Shown here: piece after piece, positions 42,638 through 53,631 of the stretch
Layout of the letters: each line of letters starts with the position of its first letter
How positions within the stretch are numbered: the first letter of the stretch is position 1
From: Sarocladium kiliense
Lineage: Eukaryota > Ascomycota > Sordariomycetes > Hypocreales > Sarocladiaceae
Assembly: GCA_030734395.1 (NCBI GenBank)
Contig: JAUZTG010000041.1
Location: 806,001-870,000, forward strand
Length of the DNA stretch: 64,000 nucleotides
Direction of reading: 5' to 3'
Notes under the pieces: generated by a model
Seen by the model: the letters and a program-made list of their open reading frames with translations, nothing else
Database searches by the model: none
Told to the model about the DNA's origin: nothing
Program-made: the position numbers and the translations under genes

Positions 42638-44350
42638 GGTTAGAGACAGGCTGAGACTTGCTCAAACGCACGATCAGTTGCACAGCGTTTTGTAGATGCA
42701 CGCGTCAGCTTGGTCGGCATCCTAAGCTCTGACAAATTCGGTTCCACGACTTTGACGAGCAATGGGGTAGCTCAGCAACCCCAACCCCAAACTAACCCTG
42801 GGGCCACGATCTGTGCATGGATGACGACGAAGGTGTAGCTCATGAAGATCTCCAATTTCAATATGCATGGACTAAAACCTCCTTTGGCTTAGGTGCTCCA
42901 GCACCACGGAGGCTCGTGGACAATGCGACCCTGACGATCCGGGTCTAGTGCAAATGAGGAGGGGCCATGGCAACATCGGGCTGTTGGCGTTCCGGATGCG
43001 ATAGGGATCCGTTGATGTACGATGCAAGATGCCGGGGTGGCTCGGTGGATGGTGCGCTAATGTTGGTGCCGCGTAGTGCAAAGTCAAGTCCAGCAAAGCA
43101 GGAAGCTGCTGCTGTGCCTTGGCAGTCTCAGCTGAGATGGTACGGGGATGCAGGCTGAGAGTAGGCTACCGTGACTGAGAAGCAGTGAAAGAGTTGGAAC
43201 CGCACGAAAGCATGTCTCAGGTCATTTGCATTGTGTTGGTGATTGGAATGCGCTGGAAGACATGTATCGCTGCTTGCAGCAGTGCTGTTGTGGTGCCGCT
43301 TTAGTTGTTGAGGGGTGATGATGGCGCCGGCAGTTGGGGCCGAGAAAAAGGGTAAAGCGGCGGGGCGCAGTCCCAGGCGAGGAAGGCGCGAAGGACCCAG
43401 CTGCACCACAAACCCAAAGCTCCTGCCGGGAGACGGCGAGTGACGTCACGGCGCCCGGCACCACCGCAGCAGCAGCATCACCAGCATCATCAGGCTGCGT
43501 CGACCCTGAGATGAGCTTGGAGAAGCTGGCAGCTGGTGTGGTTGATGATTGTAAAAGTAGAGTTTGGCGTTGGCTCATTGAGCAACTAAGGCCGAGATCG
43601 TGTCACAGGATACACCAGCTCCTGCAGCATCACCTTCCGCCACAATACCCCATGTTCATGGATGCAGTTGTCCTCGCCTGCACCCTGGGCTGCTGATCTC
43701 TGCATCAAAAGTCGCAAATCGCATCCCAGCCCAGTTCACACTCTATCGCCTCCTTCTGACTCCACACACACACACTGGTACTCGCTCGGTTCTTCCTCCA
43801 CGATGCTCGGGTCTCTCCCTCGCCCTACCTCATCGCCCATCCCATCGTCCCACATACCTGTAGCTCCATCCATACCCTCCCAAGACCGATTAGTCCATTA
43901 GCTCACCGCGCCATCGACACCGCCCACGCACCTAGTGTCATCACTCGCCCATGGCTCGCTCTCCCCGTCCAGCTGCCATCATGACTTGGTCCAGCAGGTC
44001 TTAATAAGACGCCGTTATTTCTTGTTGAGCCCATCCTCTTCGCGGCAGCGTCATTCTTCCCACCTCTACTCTCCTCCTCAACTCTCCCTGGATTTCCTTT
44101 AGCATCGCCAGGATCAGCTTCACGTTCGCCAAGCGACACATTCAATTCTTACCCTGGTCACAGACGTTGCATCCTCGATCGCCGTCACTGTCAACATCGC
44201 TTTCGATCTCTGCCAGTTGCGCTGCTCATTTGCTGACATCGTCCACCACACATATACGTATACATCACCCCACAACAGCAAATACCCAGGTCACATCTCT
44301 CCATATTGCTCGGCAGTGCCCGACACCACACACTCAATTTCTGGCCCACC
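42638..44350. other. 1.7-kb divergent intergenic region
   Basis: Upstream of the phosphatase (-) and Eis1 (+) genes. It contains a CAGCAGCAGCATCACCAG run near 43467-43490 and an ACACACACAC run near 43766. The C-rich, TC-rich stretch 43730-44350 is likely a long Eis1 leader. No gene supported. Confidence 0.55.
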
Positions 44351-46853
44351 ATGGTCGATTCGTCGACAACCCAGGTCACCCCAGGTACGTATGCTCAAGC
44401 TGTTCTCCAGCTCAGCTGCTGCGCCGCTATCCACAGCCTCATCTCACTTATCCTCATCGACGTCACGCCACCCCGGATTTTCAGGTCAACATACCTTCAC
44501 TTGCGCACTCAACACTAACACATTTTGCTCGCAGCTACCGCTGGTGGTCGACTGAAATACGCCGATCCTCGTGATCTTCCCAGTTATCCTTCAAGCGGCC
44601 TTCGATCCGACGGTGCTGCAGCTGGCGCGGCAGCTTCTCTTGGTTGGTCAAATCAGAAGACTATTGAGCCGTGGAGACCCGACAAGACGTCAGCTTCTTC
44701 AGCAGCCGCTGTTCTAGCAAAAGACTACAAGATGGCTCCAGCTTGGGAACCCAGTTCCGACTCAGCCGGCCGCAAAGCTGCCCTTCTCGCTGTTGGCTCA
44801 GCATCTGCAGCTCTCAAGCAGCCTCCCAGCCCAAGTAAGACCACTGGTAGCTCAGATGGAACTTGGGGCAATTCAGCAGCCACACAAGCCTTCCACGCTA
44901 GTCGTGCATCCGTCAGTCAGAAGAGTGACATGTCGCACGGGAACTCGGCCGCTACGCAGGCCTTCAACACCAACCGAACGCTCTCCATGCGAAAGACCGA
45001 GACACCACCTGCCCCTTCACCTCATGGCGACAGATCGCTTGCAGCCGCAAAAGGCGCCATGTCCTTCAGCCGGCCGCGTTCGACTTCGACGCCTTCTACA
45101 TCAGTAGCAAAAGACACCACCGCCGCGGAAAAGACATCGACTGCCAATGCCTTGAGCGGTGCTACCATGGCGCACCGCGCTTCCATGATCGGTTCCAGCC
45201 CTGTTGGCGACGCCGGTGCCGTTCCTGTCACAACCATGACGAGGAACATGTTCACATCCCACCCACCAGTCAAGCCTGAGGTGACCGAGAAGGAGAACAA
45301 CGACAAGATCCATGCATCTGCCGTCGCAATGGCTCGAAAGATGTACGCTCACCAACAGCGCATGGTGGACCAGACCCAGGACGCTCACGATCAAACTGGA
45401 AAGCGAGGATCCGGTCAGTTCATGAACTTACAGGATGCTGCTTATAAGCAGGCTCAAGAGCGTCTTTCTAAGCTTCAAGGCGAACACCACAAGAACCGCG
45501 AGTACCAGGAATACTATGGGGCTTCGCAGCCACAAGTCCCGAAGCGGAGATTCACAATCGGCTCCAAGTTGCGACGCAAGGACTCTAGCGACGACGAATT
45601 CGATGATCATGAACAGTCGCAAAAGATTCGGCAACAGATGTCTATGTTCTCGAATAAGATTACAGAAGTTGATGAGACCAAGCGTCAAAAGGCTCGAGAC
45701 GACGTCCTTGCAGCAGCGCAACGCAACGTCAAGGCTCGCCTACAGGGCATGGACGAGAAAGTCTACAGAGATACCGGCAAGATGAACCCATCCATGACCA
45801 CAGACTGGGAGGAGCGAGCACATGCGGCGGCACTAAGTCATCATGAAACGAGGACAGTGAACAAGGGCAAGATCGATATTGGAGGCGGCAGGTTCATGGA
45901 CCCCGAAGAAGTGCAGGCCATTGCCTCCTCACGAGTCCAGCCTGTTCTCGACGACATTAATGACAAGGCCGATGCGGAACGAGAGAGACGTCTGGCTCTG
46001 AAGGCAGAGGAAGAAGCCAGGAAGGAAGAGGAACAACGCCGGAAGGAGCGTGAAAAGGAGGTGCATATGCTCAACCAGCAAGCCAAAGGTACGCTCGTAT
46101 TGTTTTCGTTGATTTCGGTTCAGTCGCTAATAGTCATCAGCGGAGGAGAAGGAAGCACTCAGAGCTCAGAGGGAGCAGGAGAAGGCCCAGGAGCGTGAGA
46201 AGAAAGAAGCAGAGAAGGCCAAGAGGGCCGAAGAGAAGAGGCTTGCAAAGGAAGAGAAGCGGAGATCAAAGCACCAAGACACTGCAGCTACCGAGGACCA
46301 GGAGGAAAGTCGAAAGGAAGAAGCTGCCATTCCCGCCACAACCACGGTGGTTACTGCGGGTGATGCAGTTGAGACAAGCCCAAGAAACAGCGAACCAAAG
46401 TCTCCCAGCAGCCCTACCTCACCCACTTCACCCTCCTCGCACTCACACGGATCCAAGGTCAAGGGCTGGATCAAGAACCGCTTCTCACGCGGAAAGTCTA
46501 TGAGCGAGAACAACGACGGAGGTAAGCGCCGCAGCTTCTTCGGCGGTGCCGCCCTTCGTGATGCCAATGGCAGCGCCAGCAGCCTGGATCACAGAGCTAG
46601 CAGCATGCGTGATGTCGCGCTCGCTGGCAAGACCAATACCGCAGGCGGTCTATCACCCAGTGATGCCAGGACTGGACGGGATTCTAGCGGCGTCAGCCCC
46701 GTGAGCACTCCCGGCGCGGAGCGGTGTGATCCACTGGCGGATGTTGAACCGTCGCCAATGCCGATGACGCCGCCGCGGCCGATCGCAGACCCACTGGTGA
46801 GGACTAGTGTCAGTCCTTCTCGAGATTCGAAGTTTAGAGAAGAGATCTCATGA
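44351..46853 (+). CDS. EIS1: eisosome protein 1 (Eis1-like)
   Basis: Exons: 44351-44384, 44535-46088, 46141-46853; 766 aa. The first exon encodes only 11 codons (MVDSSTTQVTP). The Eis1 domain covers about residues 12-520: GGRLKYADPRDLPSYPS, LGWSNQKTIEPWRPDK, the repeated GNSAATQAF motif (two copies), ASAVAMARKMYAHQQRM and NLQDAAYKQAQERLSKL. Then come MSMFSNKITEVDETKRQKARDDVL and IGGGRFMDPEEVQAIASSRVQPVLDDI. A Glu/Lys/Arg-rich coiled coil and a Ser/Pro tail with KGWIKNRFSRGKS follow. Eis1 associates with eisosomes, the Pil1-marked furrows under the plasma membrane. Without the last intron the frame ends at 46198. Numerous Ser/Thr-Pro sites suggest phospho-regulation. Confidence 0.9.
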
Positions 46854-47392
46854 GCGAGGGAAACGGTAGATTGCATATCTGGGATCGGAGTTGAGAGGCA
46901 GTAATGTCTAGGGAACGAGGTAATTGATGGAACTCAGAGGAAATTCGGATCTGTCACGCTTGGGAACTGGTACCGGGATATGTATGCATTGGATGTTTAC
47001 TGAATTCGGAGGAATACCTTTTGAGAAATGGGAAATGTCTTGTACGTTTGGGTCTATATGTCTGGGTGCGGCTAGGATTAGACCATACAATCTGACATGA
47101 CATGGTCTGACGACCTTTTAAACCCAGCTTCGTTTCAGAGTGCTCTCAGTTGAAAAACTCCTCGTTCTTTATACTGTGCAGCAGCTTACATGATAGCATG
47201 CTCTTTCTTATATCGATGCATCCTCTAGATGACACTCCCCTGTCGACCGCCATTCCTTGATATTAAAGCAACCCCGAATGCTCGCTCGGTCATAAACGAA
47301 AAAAAAAAAGAAAACTAGCGCGTTTAGACATCATGACGAATCGTAACATAAAAAAAAAGGATTACAAGAAAAAGAGCTCCCTCTAACCACGC
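46854..47392. other. convergent 3' regions with poly-A tracts
   Basis: About 540 bp between Eis1 and the Sfk1-like gene. Poly-A runs occur at about 47300-47312 and 47350-47358. No gene. Confidence 0.6.
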
Positions 47393-48292
47393 TCAATATC
47401 TCGAAGCCGCCGGCTCCACATCCCTCGCCATGGGACTTGGACTCGCCTCCTCCATCTCCCTAGGCTTCAGGAACCTCTGTCTCCTATCCTTTGTCCGGAC
47501 AGCAGGCCACAGGTCAATGACATATGAGAGGACATAGAAAGTGAAGACAAGGGCGACGATCCATTCCAGAACGGCGGCGGTGTTGCGGTGGCCGGTCCAG
47601 GAGGTGGATGCGAAGGCGATGACGAGGAATAACTCGGCGAGGATGAAGGTGAGTTTGATCCAGAAGGAGATGCGGAGGATGCGGTGTTCGCGGTATTCTG
47701 TGAGAGTTGTGTTAGTGAGGGGTTTCTATGGAATGTGAGATAGGGAGGAGAGGACATACTGATACCCAGCCGCTGGTACTCAGCACAGATGAAGATGGCC
47801 GAAATCCAATAGCCCCCGATGAACAATAACAAGAAGATATTATGCAGAGTATTATGCCTCCACGTATCAAAGACCGCCAAAAGGATTAACCCAGCCGTCC
47901 CCACGATCGCAAAAATAATCGTCATCGCCATCAACACCTTCTCCGCCGTACTCTTATTCGGCGCCAACCTCCCGCGCTTCCTCAACCAGAGCTCTGCCGC
48001 GAAGGACAGGTCGAAGAGGACAGTGCAGACGGCGCACATGGCGATGAACATGGGCTTAAGTTCTTGGGCGCCAATGTCGGAGATGAAGGCTATGCGTTGG
48101 CCGGAGCGCATGGAGGGGTAGTGACGGGAATTGGTGTCGATTATCCAGTGGAGGAGGAGGCCGAGGAGCATGGAGAGCCAGACGACTGCGGCCAGGAGGG
48201 GCAGCCACTGGGAGAAGGTCAGTATGAGGCAGGGAGCGAGAAGCAGGAAGATGGGAGCGTACCCAGTAGGAGAAGATGCCTTTGACAGCCAT
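47393..48292 (-). CDS. Frag1/DRAM/Sfk1-family membrane protein
   Basis: Exons: 48292-48263, 48207-47760, 47697-47393; 260 aa. The first exon is only MAVKGIFSYW. The protein has five to six hydrophobic helices: LPLLAAVVWLSMLLGLLLHWII; MFIAMCAVCTVLFDLSFAAEL; MAMTIIFAIVGTAGLILLAVF; IFLLLFIGGYWISAIFICAEY; FILAELFLVIAFA; WIVALVFTFYVLSYVIDL. The luminal loop ends IAFISDIGAQELKPMFI, the signature of the Frag1/DRAM/Sfk1 group. The cytosolic tail is charged. Relatives include yeast Sfk1, which helps retain PI4-kinase output and lipid asymmetry at the plasma membrane, and animal DRAM. The reading frame after the second exon continues open in a wrong frame, so the third exon is essential to recover the last helices. 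Confidence 0.87.
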
Positions 48293-49418
48293 TGCGACGA
48301 TTGAGTGTTGTGAAGTATTATGATTAGAAAGTCGATGCTCAGGTATTGTAATGTGAGGTGTTCCAGTCCCTTATGACGAAGTCAAACCCTCGTCCTTCAG
48401 TCCCTTCCAGCACCAAGTTTGACTCAGCAGAAAGACGCGAGAGAGGCTGAGGAGGTCAACTGATGAAAAGAAACGGGGTCGACGCGAATCCTAGAGGTGT
48501 GAAACCGAGAATATAACAGATCCCCCGGACCATCCGGCAACAAGAAAATGGGGCTATGTGAATTTCAATGGAGAAAAAAGATCCTCTCTCAAGCACACTT
48601 CACTCCGATGGCATCGCTTAACCCCGAGCGTGAGTGTGTGTGTGTACGTGGGTGTTTGGTCATCGACCTGGAATACTTGGACCGGGAATGCGCGCCAGTG
48701 GTCGTCAGTGGTGATGAGTAAACCCTCTTTCGGCACCGGAATGGCGCTGTGGCCCGTGGCCCGGCCCCGAAGATGACGTCGTTGTTTGGCTGTGCACAGT
48801 GCCCCCCTAAGCTGCTTAACGCCTAATGCTCCAGGCTAAGCCAGTTGCACCGCGTCACTGTGGAGCCCGCCGTGGAAGCTTGGAACCCACTGGCCACGAC
48901 CCCGTGCAGCGCATCATCACTGTAATTATCGTCGCATCCTCGCGCGCCCAACACTGCCGCCTCACCGGCACTTGCTCTCACTGGTTTAGCGTCATCGCCC
49001 GCCTGAACTCCCGCCGATCCAAAGCTTAATTCGTGCCTTACCCGTCCTTGCCAGGGCCGCAGCCTTCGATCGTCACACCACTCAGGCACAGCACAGACCA
49101 GCTTCAGCCATCTCGACCAGAACCAGGAAGGCGGTTAGACTACGGAGTCCCTTCTTCAGACATACCTCAACGCTGTCCCGAAAGCAAGTTTCCTTGGCGA
49201 GCATCCCCCACGTTCCCCTGCTTCCTGTTCAGTTGAACCCTCGAGTCCCAAGCTCAGGCATCTCTGTTCATGATTGTGTATACTCTCGTTGACTGCAATC
49301 ATTTGGTATTACAACTATCATTTGTTTTTGGTTTTATCTCATACTGGTTCAGACCTCTCGTTCCCCCCTCCTCCCACAAGCACTGCCATTAGGGTTCGAG
49401 GACCATGTGTCTCAGTCT
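48293..49418. other. intergenic, promoter of the Sfk1-like gene
   Basis: About 1.1 kb. Contains GTGTGTGTGTGT near 48635. No gene or RNA recognised. Confidence 0.55.
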
Positions 49419-50831
49419 TCAGTTCGCCTTGTCCGCCTTGTCAGGAGAAAAAATATTGTCAGCAGACAAGTCTTCCAACTCAAGGTCATCAATCGCATCT
49501 GCCGCCCCCTCAAAGATCTCTGACCACACATCCTTGAATGTTTCAAGGTCTTCCTCAGAAATGTCTGGGGTCGCTCGCTTCGTCTCCTGCTTCTTCTCCT
49601 GCTTCTTGCCGTGGTGTACCTTGTCGCTGAATCCCTCAAAGTTGTCGCCCGTGATGTATGGTGTCGTTACGATCCGGGCAAACGCCTCGCGGATGCTGCC
49701 GTGGGTTGATCCATCCAGAGCGCCCTGCTTCTTCATGATCTCTTTGATGTACTCGTCGCACTGCATGCGGCGGGCAAGCTCGTACACGAAGGCCTGCGCG
49801 GACACGTGTCAGTAAAGCCTTCTTCATGGCCGTAAAAATAAGAATATTAGGCAAGCCCTACATAATCAGCAGCTCGGAAGCTATTGATGGCAGTGACGAG
49901 ATACTTGTCGACATCACCGGGCAGGTATTCAGCCTTCTCCGAGATTGCGATCAACAGGCGGATCAAAGCCTCGGCGTACTGCGGATTGGCGATGGTGTCA
50001 GCGTCTAATCGCCCAATAGGTGTGTATTTGTACGACTAGAAACTCACAGTCTTGTAGCAGCAAGCAATCTTGGACTCTTGGCGGCAATCGAAGCACTTGT
50101 CCAGGGGCGCCTTGTCAATGAGCTTGTCAAGCTCATCAAGCTGGAACTCGATGGCGTAAATGGCCTTCCACACGGGCTGAAGCAAGACATGTTAGTAATT
50201 ACTGCTGTCACAATGACCAGGAGAGGCAGCAAGGACGCACCTCCTAGCACTTGACCTTGCCATCACGGCACTTGAGGTGCCTGACAATGTCCCAGATGTA
50301 GTACAATTCATCGGCAAAATAGTTGAGCTTCTTGCAGAGGAAGCAGTCGGTGAGGATGTCCTTGCCAGGCTTCTTGTGGTGTCCCGGGTGGTAAGGCTTG
50401 TGAGGGTGATGCGGCTTGTGCGAGCACTCGCCGCAATGAGATGGACGATAGTGGTGTTCCGGCTTATGATGGTGATGAGGCCGATTATGACAGTGAGGCT
50501 TGTGAGGACTACAATACACGGGACGGCCGTGGTAGCCAGGGCCGTGGTGGTGATAGTGAGGCCGTCCAGCAACCTCGACACTCTCGTAAGCAACAACTTC
50601 ATCCACTGCAACAACCGTGCCGGGCCTGCTATCCTCTTCGGTGTTGGCATAGATGAGCTCAAAGACCTCCTTGTTGGGTTCCCAATGGTTGTGCTTGTGG
50701 CCGCTGTCATGCCTCAGAGGCTCGACATGGCCCTGCGTTGATCCAACCTTGGCGGCTGGTGCCTGGGCTGGTCCCTCAGCCAGGGTCGGCACGGCCAAGA
50801 TTATGGCGCCTGTGACGACAAGAAGCTTCAT
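49419..50831 (-). CDS. secreted histidine-rich, cysteine-containing protein
   Basis: Model: 50831-50256, 50176-50048, 49978-49862, 49793-49419; 398 aa. Signal peptide MKLLVVTGAIILAVPTLA. Residues about 90-155 are extremely His-rich (HYHHHGPGYHG, HNRPHHHHKPEHHYRPSHC, KPHHPHKPYHPGHHKKPG) with interspersed cysteines, a likely metal-binding region. Next comes a helical part with paired cysteines (CFLCKK, CFDCRQES, ACC) and an acidic, Lys/Glu-rich C-terminus. Exon 1 needs the weak donor GTCAAG; a stronger donor (GTGCGT, 13 bases on) lies just after an in-frame TAG, so a short form of 195 aa ending GKVKC is equally possible. Metal binding is inferred from composition. I do not recognise the family. 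A TATA box lies upstream at about 51021. Confidence 0.7.
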
Positions 50832-52117
50832 CTTGTGTCGTGTTGGAGTACTGGGAGTCAAGAAGTCTGAAGTGGAAAGGAGAGGGGTAAGACTATAATG
50901 GATAAGGATATATGAAGAAAAGGGCGCAGAGGTTGGCCAACTGTTGTGCAAAGAAGAGGAGCTGGAAAAGATAATGAAGGGGGAAAAAAAAAGATTGCGA
51001 GCCGTTTGGGGAGGACAAGCATATATAGCCAGAGCTTAGAGGCAGTTTGACCTGTTGGAGCTGCCTCCTCTGACATCTCGTCGAGGAAAGCAGGCCTGGA
51101 GGAACCCGTCCCTGCCTCTCCCAGGATCCAGCAGGATGTCGGATTGCATTTCCTCTGGGCAGCGGCACCTGACGACAAAGGGTACTTACAGCGAAGTGAT
51201 CATCTCTCGGGAGCAAGCGAGTTTATCCTCGCTGGGGATCCCCTGTTGCTTGAGACAACCCAATTCACGATTACCAGATTGTAGCTTCAACCCACAACGA
51301 CATTTTCAGCGCATGAGAACATAACTCGGCTCCCAGAACCTCCCGATGCTGTCCTGCCACTTGGACATAGCATTGGAGGGTCTGGGTGACCACCATTCAT
51401 CCCAAGGCATGATCAATGCCTTCCAAAGGTGCCTCGACCGTAGCTTCTCGTGGGAAGGCGACATCACTTGAAGCTCGCCCTGATTTGTAGGGGCAGGAAT
51501 CAATTTCCCGCAGCCACTCCTGCAGCTCTTCCTGACTCGTGGATGAGCCAATCTCGGCTCACCTCGTTCTTCTATCCTGAGAAGGTGCCATCAGGCTCTG
51601 ATCCAAACTACTGTGCAGTCCTCGCACTGAACGCTGGATGAGCTGTCGTGTAGAGATGTCCCTTCTTTGCCGTGCTGTGAAGATTCTCCCTTCCGGATTC
51701 GTCTGAAGTATCCCAGGAATGGGTGATTCAGAGCTGGATGTGCTTTGCGTCTCCGCATAAGAAAGAGTCCGTGGAAAGCGCCCCCCCGTCGTCCTGGAGC
51801 TGGGTCACGCTGATAAGCGATAAGAATGCCAGGTACCGGCCCACCAAAATAGGGTGCTGAGCTACTTCCCCACCATGCATCCAACAACTTCAACGTCTTT
51901 GAGCAACCTGTAGCTCCAGCTCGCCATCCATTTGCACGTCCAACGTCGACGGCTCCGAAGTCGCGACCCTCCAGCCGGATTCTGCCATTGTTCAGCGACA
52001 AGAATTTGCTGCAGCAGCTGGGCGACTAAGCTTCACCCCACGAGGGGCCCAATAGCTCTTCCCGTTACGTTCGACTCTCGCCCTTCCATCACCGCGTGCA
52101 CAACCACAACCGGCATA
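50832..52117. other. divergent promoter, His-rich gene / CDK7
   Basis: About 1.3 kb. Contains the TATATA element near 51021 for the minus-strand gene. The CDK7 side (about 51900-52117) has no TATA box. Scattered short frames only. Confidence 0.55.
51019..51028 (-). promoter_or_regulatory. TATA box of the histidine-rich protein gene
   Basis: The minus strand reads GGCTATATATGC, about 190 bp before the ATG at 50831, followed by a pyrimidine-rich tract; a normal arrangement for a strongly regulated fungal gene. Confidence 0.5.
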
Positions 52118-53396
52118 ATGGCCGTCTCGCCCGTGATCACCCAAACAGTCGACCGTTCCAAACCGGTCGGCTCTCCTCTCAAGATCGTGGGGACATCTGC
52201 CCAGACCTCTGCAAATGGCACGCCTCTCCCTCCGCCGTCGGCAGAGACGATCGCCAGCCTTCCTCCGACACTCGACCTCGCTGAACAAATGAACGATGAG
52301 GAGAAGCGGAAATATGTCAAAGGTAAATAGAGAAGGTATCTCCAGTCTGTGATACGCAGAGAGTCTGACTAGATTTTTGACAGGCAAGAAGCTCGGAGAG
52401 GGTACCTACGCCCTTGTGTTCCTTGGCCATGTCCGTCGCGACCCCTCCCAACTCGTTGCCATCAAGAAGATCAAGGTTCAGAAAGAATATACCGAGGGCA
52501 TGCCACCTGACGCCGTTCGCGAACTCAAGTTCCTTCAAGAACTTCAACATCCAAACATTATCTCCCTGCTGTCCGTCTTCTCTTCCCGCGATCAGAACCT
52601 CAACCTCGTCCTCGAATACCTCCCGCTCGGCGATCTCGAAGAGCTCATCCGCGACGTCGATAGCGTCCGTTACGGTGCTCCCGATATTAAGGCCTGGATG
52701 GGAATGCTCACGCGTGCCATCTGGTTCTGCCACGAGAGCTTTGTGCTCCACCGCGATATCAAACCCAACAACTTGCTCATTGCTGCAGATGGCGAGATCA
52801 AGCTAGCTGATTTCGGTCTTGCCCGGTCCTTCGCCGATCCTCACATCAACATGACCCCGAACGTCATTACCCGATGGTACCGCCCACCTGAGCTGTTCTT
52901 TGGCGTGAAGCACTACTCTGGCGCCGTTGACATCTGGTCTGTTGGAACCGTCTTTGCCGAACTCATTCTCAGAAGACCTTACCTGCCTGGCAATACGGAG
53001 ATTGATCAGGTCAGGTTGATCTGCGAGAACATCGGTACCCCGACAGAAAGCAACTGGCCCGGCGTCACCAAGCTGTCCGAGTACACAGTTGTGGAAGGTC
53101 ACGCCCTCAAAAGTCGACAAGACTTCGAGATGCGTTTCGGCATCGTTGGCCGCGATGGTGTTGACCTCCTTATGCAAACTCTGTCTCTCGATCCCAAGAA
53201 GCGTATTACTGCGCGCGGTATGCTTGATCACCCCTGGTGGCACGCGCAACCACAGCCGACCCGTAAACGCGACTTGCCGCGCAAGGGAGGAGGTGAAGAG
53301 AAGATGGGAGCAGACCTCAAGCGGCGGCCAGGCCAGGTCGATAATGACCGAGGCTCCAAAGTGGCTCGCAAACTTGATTTCGGGGCCATCAAGTAA
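52118..53396 (+). CDS. cyclin-dependent kinase 7 / Kin28, TFIIH kinase
   Basis: Exon 1 is 52118-52322, the intron is 61 bp and exon 2 is 52384-53396; 405 aa. A Ser/Thr/Pro-rich N-terminal extension of about 55 residues precedes the kinase domain. This is KKLGEGTYALVFLG (Gly loop), VAIKKIKV, the cyclin-binding helix PPDAVRELKFLQELQHPNI (CDK7 type, not PSTAIRE), LHRDIKPNNLL, DFGLARSF and the activation segment MTPNVITRWYRPPELFFG. The extension after the kinase domain is basic (RKRDLPRKGGG, SKVARKLDF). CDK7/Kin28 with cyclin H and MAT1 phosphorylates Ser5 of the RNA polymerase II CTD. Ortholog identity rests on the helix and overall length. It converges on the recyclin gene 235 bp away. Confidence 0.92.
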
Positions 53397-53631
53397 GCTC
53401 TCTTCGCGAGAGTCTGGGAGAAGCTCAGTTAGCTGGCTTTCCATGGGCATAGGACGGATACTTCGGCGTTCAAGGTTTTGGCACTGTTTATGATGTATGA
53501 CTAGGATTGGGACATATCTGCTCTATATAGAGGCTGGATAGATAACGGCGCTGGCAGATGCAATGAATATAATGGTCCCCGTCATTTCCTCCAGGGAATC
53601 CTCACGTAACCTTTTTTCAATCCCCGTGGCC

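Noticed and set aside
45022..45394. Antisense open frames in the Eis1 gene
   Set aside because: The plus strand carries the full set of Eis1 motifs in one frame; the antisense frames are shadows.
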